This document shows, in pieces, positions 1 to 6,276 of a DNA stretch of 8,254 nucleotides. The notes beneath the pieces were generated by a model. The model was given only the letters and a program-made list of their open reading frames with translations, had not been told where the DNA came from and did no database searches. Source of the DNA: JBCDGH01 sp038751365 (GTDB lineage Bacteria; Patescibacteriota; JACMRA01); the NCBI GenBank assembly GCA_038751365.1, contig JBCDGH010000040.1, positions 1 through 8,254 of the forward strand. Reading direction: 5' to 3'. Every line of letters begins with the position of its first letter. Within the stretch, counting starts at the first letter, position 1. The translations under genes and the position numbers were made by a program.

Positions 1-670
1 GCCAAACATAACTTCTATCCGCTACTATAATATAAAATATATTAGTAAATACTATATAACTAATACTAACCAAAAATGTAAGTAAAATCGGAAGGGTAAA
101 AATATTTAAACCTATAAAACCCAAAACACTAAAGCTAAGCAAATGTAGAACCAGAAAAATAATTGACTTACGAAATACTCTCTGAATACCAAAAACTTCT
201 TGATGATCTTTATTAAAAATAGAACTTATTGAATTTGGGTTTGTCTCCTGCTGAGAGCTAGCAAATGGAAGAAGCTTCAAATCATCCTCAGGTATAACCT
301 CTTCTTCAATAGAATTATTTTCTTCAACACCCTTACTAGGAAAGATATTTTGTAGAAAAGAAGGCATTTTCACCTCGCTCACAGAACTGACCGACTTATC
401 AAGCTTATTTTGAATCGGATCTTTAATCTTTTTGAATTTATCCAAAAAACCAGATTTACCTTTTACCTGAGATTTATCTTGGTTATTTTTGTCTACACTA
501 GACTCATCGTGAGTAACCATACTATCAATCTCACTCTGTATAGACTTTTTCTTAGATTCATTTTCTATGCTATTAGTCTGACTCGCTTGAGAGCTACTTG
601 CGCTAGATTGGTCACCAATTTTTAAAAATTTAAGTTTTGCAATATGCTTATTTTTGCTATTTTGATGCAT
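1..670 (-). CDS. Membrane protein with long polar N-terminal region, C-terminus cut by window edge
   Basis: I do not recognise this family. Reading leftward from the ATG at 670-668, the frame stays open for 223 codons to the window edge, so the C-terminus is missing. Residues 1 to about 165 are polar and rich in Ser, Lys, Asp, Glu, Asn and Gln, without cysteine, and look largely disordered and cytoplasmic. Residues about 169-188 (starting SIIFLVLHLL) and about 191-216 are strongly hydrophobic and are probably two transmembrane helices, followed by ADRSYVW at the edge. There is no N-terminal signal peptide. The start lies 59 bases after the S1 gene stop, on the same strand. No Shine-Dalgarno is visible, only AT-rich leader. 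It may be co-transcribed with the S1 gene. A membrane-anchored protein with a long cytoplasmic tail is inferred from composition only. Confidence 0.75.
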   Translation of the reverse strand, partial: MHQNSKNKHIAKLKFLKIGDQSSASSSQASQTNSIENESKKKSIQSEIDSMVTHDESSVDKNNQDKSQVKGKSGFLDKFKKIKDPIQNKLDKSVSSVSEVKMPSFLQNIFPSKGVEENNSIEEEVIPEDDLKLLPFASSQQETNPNSISSIFNKDHQEVFGIQRVFRKSIIFLVLHLLSFSVLGFIGLNIFTLPILLTFLVSISYIVFTNIFYIIVADRSYVW

Positions 671-729
671 ATTAATATTAATTTAAATTGGTAAACAATT
701 GCCTATCAGCATAATAATTTACTATAATG

Positions 730-1911
730 TTAGTTTGAATTTATTAATTCACCAATACTATCATCTTGCCTTTCTTTTTGCTTTATGTTTAGAGACTCCT
801 GAATTTCCTTGGCTAAATTAAAGTCTAATAAAGTCAAGTATAATTTTTCTTCTGGATCAACCCCCAATACAGTAAAATCTTTACGTTCACCAACCTTTAA
901 TACTTCGTGAATTTTTGCAGGACTATCTAACTGCTGCTCACTAATCTGACTAATATGACAGAGACCTTGGATATCTTCATCGTTTACTATAATTGCTCCG
1001 TAAGAAACTATTTTAGATACTCTACCTGAAAATTTATCCCCCGGCTTGGTATTCCTTGAAAACTCAATCCAAGGATTAGGTAACAGCTGCTTAACAGATA
1101 GATTGATTCGGTTGTCTTTATCTATCTCTACTATTTTGGCACTTACTTTATTCCCCACTTTGTAATGCTGCTTAGGATCTTCCACTTTTTTCCAAGCAAT
1201 TTCAGAAATATGAATTAAACCTTCTAAGTCACTATCAAATCTAACAAACAAACCAAAGTCCACCGCACCTACAACAGTAGTTTCTACAACATCACCTACT
1301 TTATATTTTTTCAGTTTTACCTGAGCCAACTCATCACTCACTGACTTTTCGGACACGATCAAAGTATCTGCATCAGGATTTATGCTTATGATTTTGACGT
1401 TAAAAACCTGACCAATGTATTTTTTCATTTGGTTGAGAAGGCTTTTATCTTCCACCCCTACCTGCTTAATCGCATGAGCTGGTGAGAGTAAAGAGGCAGG
1501 TAAAAATCCGTCTATACCTTGTACTTTAATTAAAAACCCTCCTCTATTAGCTTCCCTGATTCTAGCTTCGACAACTGATCCAGTCTCGTAAGATTCTTTA
1601 ATTTCACTCCATATCTTGTCGCGACCAATTGCTCGAAAACTTAACTCAATATATCCTAGCTCATTGTCTAAATCCAAAACAATAGCTTCAACAATTTCCC
1701 CAACCTTCAACCTAGATAAGTACTCTTCATTGTATAGCTCCCTACCTCTAATAATTCCTAAGCCTACATTCTCAATATCCATCAAGACCTCATTCTTGGC
1801 CACAAAAATTAGCTTACCAGCTATCTGGTCACCCACCTTGATATCAGTAGAATTTGATACGCGCTTCAGCAAATCCGCCATTGTAGGCTGAACTTCTTTA
1901 ACTTGAGACAT
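730..1911 (-). CDS. rpsA: S1 RNA-binding-domain protein, four repeats (ribosomal protein S1-like)
   Basis: This is a four-repeat S1 (OB-fold) RNA-binding protein, probably the ribosomal S1 homologue that helps the 30S subunit bind mRNA in the cytoplasm. Numbered from the ATG at 1911 (393 residues), the repeats lie at about 25-92, 110-189, 205-275 and 290-362. The third is the most canonical, with VDFGLFVRF followed by GLIHISEIAW. The fourth has SYGAIIV and GLCHISQIS. Proteobacterial S1 has six repeats; four-repeat forms occur in several other phyla. The frame can be extended to a TTG at 1947, but that TTG is the first triplet of a consensus TTGACA box whose -10 lies at 1924-1919, so I prefer the ATG at 1911. 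A start at the ATG at 1881 (MADLLK) is also possible. The gene follows recR by a short gap and precedes the edge-truncated membrane gene. A general S1-domain regulator rather than true ribosomal S1 cannot be excluded. Confidence 0.9.
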   Translation of the reverse strand: MSQVKEVQPTMADLLKRVSNSTDIKVGDQIAGKLIFVAKNEVLMDIENVGLGIIRGRELYNEEYLSRLKVGEIVEAIVLDLDNELGYIELSFRAIGRDKIWSEIKESYETGSVVEARIREANRGGFLIKVQGIDGFLPASLLSPAHAIKQVGVEDKSLLNQMKKYIGQVFNVKIISINPDADTLIVSEKSVSDELAQVKLKKYKVGDVVETTVVGAVDFGLFVRFDSDLEGLIHISEIAWKKVEDPKQHYKVGNKVSAKIVEIDKDNRINLSVKQLLPNPWIEFSRNTKPGDKFSGRVSKIVSYGAIIVNDEDIQGLCHISQISEQQLDSPAKIHEVLKVGERKDFTVLGVDPEEKLYLTLLDFNLAKEIQESLNIKQKERQDDSIGELINSN

Positions 1912-1918
1912 ATTCACA

Positions 1919-1947
1919 TATTTATTTCCAGCTTTGATTTTTGTCAA
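1919..1947 (-). promoter_or_regulatory. Sigma70-type promoter for the S1 gene
   Basis: On the minus strand TTGACA (1947-1942) is followed by exactly 17 bases and TAAATA (1924-1919). The expected transcription start is within a few bases of the ATG at 1911, which would give a leaderless or nearly leaderless message. The element lies in the recR-S1 gap and the first codons of the longer TTG-start reading, so the S1 gene may be expressed separately from recR. Confidence 0.6.
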
Positions 1948-1962
1948 GCTTAGATACAGTTC

Positions 1963-1978
1963 GTTTTAGGGCTAAAAC
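1963..1978. repeat. Perfect inverted repeat between recR and the S1 gene
   Basis: GTTTTAG (1963-1969) and CTAAAAC (1972-1978) form a perfect 7-2-7 inverted repeat. It touches the recR stop codon (TAG, complement of 1978-1980) and lies just upstream of the -35 box of the S1 promoter. It could be an operator, or a weak 3'-end hairpin for recR, but no T-run follows it in the recR direction, so it does not look like a normal terminator. Confidence 0.4.
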
Positions 1979-2610
1979 TAGCTTACTTCTTTCCTATCTT
2001 CTAAAGCCTTTGCCATAGTCGCTTGGTCTAGTGTGTCAGGGTTGTAGTACATTGGTAAGCCTTGGGCTAATCTACTAATTTTAACAATATTTAGTTGATT
2101 CTTACGAGTCAATATCTCTTTTATGTAGGCTATAGTTGCTTCACCAGCAAAACCAGGCTTGAAAAAAACTATCAATTCTAACTCGCCACATCTAGATAGA
2201 ACATCTTTTATCCTGCGATCTAATAGATCACCTATGGTTGTATCTTCAGCAAATATATTATCTAAAGGAGAAATTAAATTATTCAAAACGTGGTAATAGC
2301 CTTTGTACACCTGGCTTTTTTCAATGGTAATGACGTCAGTAGGCTTCTCTACTAAGCAGATTTGATTAGCTTTTCTGGATTTAGACTTACAGATTTCACA
2401 CAGATTGATTGCTGAATCAGAAGCAAAAAAACCACAATTGCTACATATCTTGACCTCTGACCTCACAGACGTCAATGCAGACTGGAATTCACCAAATTTA
2501 TCAGCTTCCATCTGTAACAAATCTAAAGCCATCTTTAGACTACCTCTATATCCGATCCCAGGTAGCAGTCTAAATTTTTCAGCTAGATCTTCTATAGGTT
2601 TTGGTAGCAT
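1978..2610 (-). CDS. recR: Recombination mediator protein RecR
   Basis: RecR works with RecO (and RecF) to load RecA onto single-stranded DNA at gaps during recombinational repair. With the start at the ATG at 2610 the protein has 210 residues, close to the usual length of about 200. The order is typical. The N-terminus MLPKPIEDLAEKF leads into a helix-hairpin-helix (LLPGIGYRGSLKMA, about 15-28). A four-cysteine zinc finger follows (C56, C59, C71, C74). A Toprim domain starts near ICLVEKPTDV (84-93), continues with YKGYYHVL and SPLDNI, and includes GEATIAYI and the C-terminal RLAQGLP. A TTG start at 2637 would add nine residues not expected for the family and would overlap the predicted promoter, so I reject it. 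The usual 'NPTVEGEAT' appears as KPGFAGEAT, and the glycine-rich stretch after GLP is replaced by MYYNPDTL, so it is a divergent member. The family assignment is secure. Confidence 0.95.
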   Translation of the reverse strand: MLPKPIEDLAEKFRLLPGIGYRGSLKMALDLLQMEADKFGEFQSALTSVRSEVKICSNCGFFASDSAINLCEICKSKSRKANQICLVEKPTDVITIEKSQVYKGYYHVLNNLISPLDNIFAEDTTIGDLLDRRIKDVLSRCGELELIVFFKPGFAGEATIAYIKEILTRKNQLNIVKISRLAQGLPMYYNPDTLDQATMAKALEDRKEVS

Positions 2611-2624
2611 ATTAATCTTAGTCC

Positions 2625-2655
2625 ATAATATCTTCAAAGATTAAAATCATGTCAA
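2625..2655 (-). promoter_or_regulatory. Probable promoter for recR
   Basis: On the minus strand TTGACA occupies 2655-2650. A -10 could be GATATT (2632-2627, 17-base spacer) or TATTAT (2630-2625, 19-base spacer). Either predicts a start roughly 5-15 bases before the ATG at 2610, downstream of the alternative TTG at 2637, which supports the shorter RecR. The -35 is perfect and the -10 is less certain. Confidence 0.45.
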
Positions 2656-2801
2656 TTTATAACCAAACAGTAATTTTGTGTGTAGTATAAAGACAATTTG
2701 AGTAAAATTTAAACCAATTTTTAGTAAAATCAGATCAGCAAGCTTTGTTAGTAAATATCTGGTTTTTCCCATTTTAAAAACAAAAAAGTGCCTATTTTTC
2801 C

Positions 2802-2830
2802 TTGACATGTTCTAATTTCAAGTTTAAATA
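2802..2830 (+). promoter_or_regulatory. Strong sigma70-type promoter for the KGG-motif gene
   Basis: TTGACA (2802-2807), a 17-base spacer and TAAATA (2825-2830) have the same hexamers and spacing as the S1 promoter. An A-rich tract lies upstream at about 2776-2787 and could act as an UP element. Transcription would start near 2837, leaving a leader of about 57 bases. A possible SD-like TTGGAG (2860-2865) in that leader is too far from the ATG to be convincing. Confidence 0.6.
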
Positions 2831-2893
2831 TTTTTAACTCCAGCATCTATAACAATTTCTTGGAGTCTTTTAAAATTTAATAATTAAATAATT

Positions 2894-3154
2894 ATGGTAT
2901 TAACTAATTTTACTCTTAGCCAAGTATATTTTGCAGCTAGCACTACTACAGGCTCTTCTTATACTCAAACTAAAAAAACTGATGGCAGAGTAAACAACGG
3001 TCGCAACCTCACTCAAGCTGACCGATCTAGAGGAGGAGTAGAGGCTCACAGGCGCGGTACTGCTCATAGATTTACTCCTATCGAGGCTAGAGCTGCCGGT
3101 AGAATCGGCGGTAGAAAAAGACGAAAAAGACTTATAAGTAACAACGAAAACTAA
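2894..3154 (+). CDS. Small basic KGG-motif (stress-induced repeat type) protein
   Basis: This 86-residue protein carries the glycine-rich pattern of the bacterial KGG or stress-induced repeat family (as in E. coli YciG and Bacillus GsiB). One repeat ends in RSRGG (44-48), followed by VEAHRRGTAHRF; a second runs FTPIEARAAGRIGG (60-73). The C-terminus is very basic (RKRRKR, 74-79). The first 36 or so residues are Ser/Thr/Asn-rich and unlike the repeat. The family is linked to stress tolerance, with no known catalytic role; the basic tail suggests nucleic-acid contact, which is inference. The coding DNA is visibly richer in G and C than its surroundings. The gene stands alone, between a consensus promoter and a clear terminator, suggesting a strongly expressed monocistronic unit. 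A reverse-strand frame also spans the region, but its Ser-rich product has no motif. Only this strand makes family sense. Confidence 0.8.
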   Translation: MVLTNFTLSQVYFAASTTTGSSYTQTKKTDGRVNNGRNLTQADRSRGGVEAHRRGTAHRFTPIEARAAGRIGGRKRRKRLISNNEN

Positions 3155-3183
3155 TATCAATAGCTAAAAGTATAACATTATAG

Positions 3184-3207
3184 ACTCTCAGCCAAACTGG
3201 GGGTTTT
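3184..3207 (+). terminator. Intrinsic terminator of the KGG-motif gene
   Basis: A seven-pair stem, CTCTCAG (3185-3191) with CTGGGGG (3197-3203), including two G-T pairs, closes a five-base loop (CCAAA) and is followed by TTTT. A3184 and T3204 can extend the stem. It lies 30 bases after the stop codon. Confidence 0.7.
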
Positions 3208-3233
3208 GTGATATTTACTTTGCAAGAAAAAAC

Positions 3234-3248
3234 TATAAGCAGCTTATA
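3234..3248. repeat. Perfect 7-1-7 palindrome upstream of gltX
   Basis: TATAAGC (3234-3240) and GCTTATA (3242-3248) flank a single A. The arm spacing suits a homodimeric protein site better than an RNA hairpin, as a one-base loop cannot close. It lies about 50 bases upstream of the TTGACA box before gltX, a possible operator position. Confidence 0.35.
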
Positions 3249-3296
3249 TGAGCATAACTAAAGCCTTTTTAGAATGACATGTTAATAAACATTATT

Positions 3297-3331
3297 TTGA
3301 CATATCATGAAAGATCAGAGGTAATTATACT
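3297..3331 (+). promoter_or_regulatory. Possible gltX promoter
   Basis: TTGACA lies at 3297-3302. Two -10 candidates follow: TAATTA (3322-3327, 19-base spacer) and TATACT (3326-3331, 23 bases, too long for this -35). Both lie within 10 bases of the ATG at 3337 and would give an almost leaderless message. An SD-like AGAGG at 3317-3321, 15 bases before the ATG, argues instead for a start further upstream. The two readings cannot be separated from sequence. Confidence 0.35.
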
Positions 3332-3336
3332 ATCTT

Positions 3337-4971
3337 ATGACCAACTTAAAGCGATTTAGAATAAGACAAGCACCATCACCAACTGGTTATCTCCACCTTG
3401 GTCTTCTCAGACAGTTCTTGTTTAGCAAGTTATTTTCCCTAGTAAATCAAGGTACATATTACCTCAGGTTAGAAGATACTGATAGAAAAAGGCTTTTACC
3501 TGATTCAGCTCTTGGGCTTGTTAAGAATTTGCAAACCTTTGGTCTAGAACCTGACGAAGGTATAAACAACCAAAATAAAGGAAGTGAAGTTGATTTTTAT
3601 AACATTTACCAGTATGGAGATTTAGGACCTTACATTCAATCAGAGCGTTTAAATATATATCACGAACATGCTCAAATTCTTTTAGATAGGCAGTTGGCTT
3701 ACTGGAGTTACCTAGACCCAGAAACCAGACAAGAGCTCCAGGACATCAAAAAAGCTACTAAGACATCAATAAACTACTTCAAAATTAATCAGGAAAAATT
3801 TGCCGAATCCGACCTGTTTCAACCTGTCCAAAACGCTTTACAAGACCCAAGGAAGCCAGTACTTACCTACAGATTACAGAGGCAGGAAAATATTATATGT
3901 CATGACTTGTTAGTAGGTGAGACTCAGTTTGATTTATCTTTAGAAGAAGATTTTGGAATCCTAAAATCAGACGGGTATCCGACCTACCATTTAGCCCATT
4001 TAATAGACGATAAGCTAATGCAAACCAGTCTAGTACTACGCGCCCAAGAATGGTATCCTAGCATTGCTAAGCACACCACAATGTTCCAAGACTACTGGGG
4101 AGAACTACCTTTTGAATACCTGCATATGCCGTTTATTTTAGGAGAAGTAGGAAACAAAAAAATGAGTAAAAGAGACGGTAACGTAAATATTCAAAACTAC
4201 CTCGACCGGGGCTATTTACCAGAAGCTATAATCAATTACCTAGCATTCTTAGGTTGGAATCCAGGTACTGAAAAAGAGTTATACCTCGAAAGACAAGACT
4301 TTATCACAAATCAAGACTCTATAGAAAGAGTGCAGCTACTTATTAAGAATTTATCACTAGATTTCAGCATTGATAAGCTCTCCAAATCTCCAGCACGTTT
4401 TAACCAAGAAAAATTAAATTGGTTTAATCGGCAGTACATAAATATGTTGAGCTTGGAAGAATACGCATCTAGAAGTCTACAGCATAAAAGCCTAGGTGCA
4501 CCAGAATTAAGCGCCAAAAAATATTTAGCTTGGAACCTAGATAAGAACAGGGTTACTACTCTAGCAGAACTTGGTGCTGAGTCAGATTGTATTCTCGACT
4601 ACCGACTACCTGACAAGGATCTACTAAAGTGGAAAAAAATTAGCCTTGAGGAAAGTCTGACTAACTTGCAAGAAATTAAAGATGTTGTGGTTAGGTTATC
4701 CAATGATACTTCAGAAGTACGCCGAAAACTGCATGAAAGCTTCTTAGAACCAGAACTAAATACTAGGTTTCTTAATGTTGCTAAACAAATTGAAGAGTCG
4801 CTTAAAAGTTGGTTGAAAGATAATCAGAAAGATACTGGATCTTATCTTTGGTCACTTAGAGTAGCTCTGTCAGGAAAAAGTAAATCTCCTAGTCCGTTCG
4901 AAATTCTAGCTATTATAGACACTTCGGAAGCCACAGATAGAATTGATAGATGCTTACATTTCTTAGTCTAG
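3337..4971 (+). CDS. gltX: Glutamate--tRNA ligase (GluRS)
   Basis: This class Ic synthetase activates glutamate with ATP and charges tRNA-Glu (and tRNA-Gln if it is the non-discriminating type). The 544 residues are somewhat longer than the common 460-500. The HIGH signature appears as HLGL (20-23) after APSPTGY. RLEDTDR (44-50) contacts the substrate, SERLNIYHEHA follows, and LKSDGYPTYHLAHLIDD lines the active site. KMSKR is exact at 275-279, followed by GYLPEAIINYLAFLGWNP. Residues from about 330 onward form the divergent tRNA-binding and anticodon-binding part. The usual RGEEH is RAQEW (then YPSIAKH), a variant I associate with CPR-like, chlamydial and mitochondrial enzymes. The zinc-site cysteines near LAYWSYL are absent, as in other zinc-free GluRS. 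The gene ends in TAG and faces the PUR-family gene. Identity as GluRS is secure; discrimination of tRNA-Gln cannot be read here. Confidence 0.96.
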   Translation: MTNLKRFRIRQAPSPTGYLHLGLLRQFLFSKLFSLVNQGTYYLRLEDTDRKRLLPDSALGLVKNLQTFGLEPDEGINNQNKGSEVDFYNIYQYGDLGPYIQSERLNIYHEHAQILLDRQLAYWSYLDPETRQELQDIKKATKTSINYFKINQEKFAESDLFQPVQNALQDPRKPVLTYRLQRQENIICHDLLVGETQFDLSLEEDFGILKSDGYPTYHLAHLIDDKLMQTSLVLRAQEWYPSIAKHTTMFQDYWGELPFEYLHMPFILGEVGNKKMSKRDGNVNIQNYLDRGYLPEAIINYLAFLGWNPGTEKELYLERQDFITNQDSIERVQLLIKNLSLDFSIDKLSKSPARFNQEKLNWFNRQYINMLSLEEYASRSLQHKSLGAPELSAKKYLAWNLDKNRVTTLAELGAESDCILDYRLPDKDLLKWKKISLEESLTNLQEIKDVVVRLSNDTSEVRRKLHESFLEPELNTRFLNVAKQIEESLKSWLKDNQKDTGSYLWSLRVALSGKSKSPSPFEILAIIDTSEATDRIDRCLHFLV

Positions 4972-5019
4972 CAGCAGTTTCATATAAGTTAAACCACGAC
5001 TAATGCTTTTAACAAGTAA

Positions 5020-5035
5020 GTAAATAATTATTTAC
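5020..5035. repeat. Perfect 16-bp AT palindrome between convergent gltX and the PUR-family gene
   Basis: GTAAATAATTATTTAC is self-complementary over all 16 bases. It lies 48 bases after the gltX stop and 69 bases beyond the PUR-family stop. No GC-rich terminator with a T-run is visible in this convergent gap, so the palindrome could be a weak two-way terminator or a protein site. A similar 16-bp palindrome occurs in the other convergent gap at 6931-6946. Confidence 0.4.
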
Positions 5036-5104
5036 AAGCCTAGTGTATAAAAGTTTGTGTAAGTTAAGATGGAAGGGAGTAAAACCAAATAAGCTGTTAT
5101 CACA

Positions 5105-5452
5105 TTAACCAACGATATCTGCTACGTCCTTAGCAGGGTCAAAATCGGGATCCACTTCAGCGCTGTGATCACTATCAGCATCAATACTAAACTCACTTGA
5201 TGATCCCATCTCTCTTTCTGACTGAGCCTTCTTCACGAATTCTAATACTTCACGCATCCCAGTAATAAATTTTTGAAAATCATCTTCAAATACCATAATC
5301 CTGTGAGCTTCATTTGGACCGTCTTGGTTCAATTTGGATTCTTTTAGTACGAGATAAAGATTGCCATTCTTATCCTCTTTGACATTCAAAAAATATGTCC
5401 TTGAGCCAGCTCTGATTTTTACAGAGTGTAATTCGTTTTGGTTATCTTTCAT
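5105..5452 (-). CDS. PUR-family (DUF3276) nucleic-acid-binding protein
   Basis: This 115-residue protein matches the single-PUR-repeat bacterial family related to eukaryotic Pur-alpha and Borrelia BpuR, which bind single-stranded DNA and RNA. A run of beta strands is visible: HSVKIRAGSRTYFLNVKED (9-27), NLYLVLKESK (31-40) and HRIMVFEDD (50-58). A helix of about 57-78 follows (FQKFITGMREVLEFVKK), giving the usual beta-beta-beta-beta-alpha layout. The conserved pattern 'aG.RTYF..VK' and 'l.l.ESK' is intact. The C-terminal tail (84-110) is strongly acidic and Ser/Asp-rich, probably flexible, a common add-on that may tune nucleic-acid binding. The ATG at 5452 fits the family start; it has no Shine-Dalgarno but a T-rich leader. 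The gene points away from the lysine-rich gene at 5742 and towards gltX. Its target is unknown; BpuR-like roles in translation or self-regulation are inference. Confidence 0.85.
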   Translation of the reverse strand: MKDNQNELHSVKIRAGSRTYFLNVKEDKNGNLYLVLKESKLNQDGPNEAHRIMVFEDDFQKFITGMREVLEFVKKAQSEREMGSSSEFSIDADSDHSAEVDPDFDPAKDVADIVG

Positions 5453-5484
5453 AAGTAAAAAAAGTACCTAAGTTTTAAGGTGCC

Positions 5485-5505
5485 AAAATCCCTATATAGG
5501 ATTTT
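5485..5505. repeat. Inverted repeat in the leader of the PUR-family gene
   Basis: AAAATCC (5485-5491) and GGATTTT (5499-5505) are perfect arms around CTATATA. Alternatively the core CCTATATAGG (5491-5500) is a perfect 10-bp palindrome flanked by AAAAT and ATTTT. It sits 33-53 bases upstream of the PUR-family ATG and contains a TATATA that could be a -10 on the minus strand. TTGACT (minus, 5517-5512) lies only 13 bases before it, too close for a standard promoter. It could be an operator or a leader hairpin bound by the gene's own nucleic-acid-binding product; that is speculation. Confidence 0.4.
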
Positions 5506-5545
5506 AAAATAAGTCAAATCACCTGAGATGAATTCACTTCTAGCT

Positions 5546-5611
5546 TGACTTAGGCAAGAAATACTACTAAGTCACAAAGCAATATTTACCAAAACAATGT
5601 AGCTAAATATT
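5546..5611. repeat. Two consecutive 8-bp inverted repeats in the divergent intergenic region
   Basis: TGACTTAG (5546-5553) pairs perfectly with CTAAGTCA (5567-5574) across 13 bases. AATATTTA (5581-5588) pairs perfectly with TAAATATT (5604-5611) across 15 bases. A competing pair GCTAA (5602-5606) with TTAGC (5617-5621) overlaps the second. They lie between the divergent PUR-family gene and the gene at 5742, upstream of a terminator-like hairpin. They may be RNA hairpins of a leader or small RNA, or protein sites. Confidence 0.4.
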
Positions 5612-5675
5612 ACACCTTAGCAGACACTGTAATTCGATTGTTTGTTTCTGAAATCTTTTATAACAAAAACTTAAC

Positions 5676-5695
5676 CAAGATCTTAATCTTGTTTT
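5676..5695 (+). terminator. Intrinsic terminator or attenuator upstream of the gene at 5742
   Basis: CAAGAT (5676-5681), a four-base loop CTTA and ATCTTG (5686-5691) form a perfect stem followed by TTTT. No coding gene on this strand ends nearby: the last plus-strand gene, gltX, stops about 700 bases upstream and the gene between reads the other way. The hairpin therefore either ends an unannotated small RNA or attenuates the gene that starts 46 bases downstream. An upstream ATCTT (5653-5657) could pair with AAGAT (5677-5681) as a weak alternative structure. Confidence 0.5.
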
Positions 5696-5741
5696 ACAAA
5701 TAGCTAAATCTATGCTTAAGATGACTTAATTATTATAAGTT

Positions 5742-6167
5742 ATGGAAAATCGTAAAAAGCACCTGCCTCGAAACACACCTGAAGGTGTAGAAAACCTAAA
5801 AAAGCAGAAAGCTAAGCAGAATTATGAAGAAAGAAAAGAGAAAGCGAAGCTATCTGTAGCGGAGAATATCTCCCAGTTGAGTCCAGAAATGGTTAATAGG
5901 CGACGGTTGGTTGTAGAATCTGGAGAGTACGATATCCTACCTATTTGGAAAGCCAAAAATCTTGCAAACTCAAAAGCTCCAGACAAACTCAAAAGTAGCG
6001 AATTAATTAGAATGAAAAAGGGTAATCCAGCTGAATTTTACCGCTTTATGATAAATGAGGGCAAGAATGAGTATGGAATGCCTTGTAGCGAAGAAGAATG
6101 TAAAAAAGTAAGAATTGCAGCTCAAGCAGCAGGCTATAATCTAGAAGAGTATACCAGACCCCTTTAA
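5742..6167 (+). CDS. Lysine-rich hypothetical protein
   Basis: I do not recognise this 141-residue protein. It starts MENRKKHLPRNTPEGVENL and is very rich in Lys and Glu through about residue 40, probably a charged helix or coiled coil. Residues 60-105 (GEYDILPIWKAKNL to EFYRFMINEG) look like a small folded part with conserved-looking aromatics. Two cysteines (115 and 120) sit in the sequence GMPCSEEEC, and the end reads AAQAAGYNLEEYTRPL. There is no signal peptide or membrane segment, so it is probably cytoplasmic. The size and basic N-terminus would suit a nucleic-acid-associated protein, but that is a guess. The ATG is preceded by TATTAT (5731-5736) and no Shine-Dalgarno, so the message may start at or next to the start codon. 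Coding bias and the clean frame support a real gene. It reads away from the PUR-family gene. Confidence 0.65.
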   Translation: MENRKKHLPRNTPEGVENLKKQKAKQNYEERKEKAKLSVAENISQLSPEMVNRRRLVVESGEYDILPIWKAKNLANSKAPDKLKSSELIRMKKGNPAEFYRFMINEGKNEYGMPCSEEECKKVRIAAQAAGYNLEEYTRPL

Positions 6168-6237
6168 ATGGCAGACATACTATTGAACTGAATAACAACT
6201 TAATCAAAATACTCTTTTTGCGATATTTAGAGCAAAA

Positions 6238-6259
6238 TTTATAGCTGATTTTATAGCTG
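6238..6259 (+). repeat. Short tandem repeat TTTATAGCTG x2
   Basis: TTTATAGCTG occurs at 6238-6247 and again at 6250-6259, a 12-base period. The TATAGCTG core appears a third time at 6367-6374, where it forms one arm of the first leader hairpin. The repeats sit just upstream of the TTGACA at 6277, where a regulator could bind, but in AT-rich DNA the copies may be chance. Confidence 0.35.
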
Positions 6260-6276
6260 CTTATGATAGACATCTC

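Noticed and set aside
410..625. Plus-strand frame within the left-edge membrane gene
   Set aside because: It is antisense to a longer minus-strand frame that is open to the edge and has sensible transmembrane architecture; its own product is compositionally odd.
1616..1891. Plus-strand frame opposite the S1 gene
   Set aside because: It is a shadow of the S1 coding frame, Ser/Ile/Thr-rich with no motif.
2611..2637. Longer RecR starting at TTG 2637
   Set aside because: It adds nine residues beyond the usual family N-terminus and overlaps the predicted promoter; the ATG at 2610 gives MLPKP as expected.
2900..3160. Reverse-strand frame antisense to the KGG-motif gene
   Set aside because: The product is a Ser-rich low-complexity protein without motifs, while the plus strand carries a clear KGG pattern with promoter and terminator.
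6046..6273. Reverse-strand frame overlapping the 3' end of the lysine-rich gene
   Set aside because: It overlaps the coding region of the gene at 5742 and has no recognisable motif or start signals.
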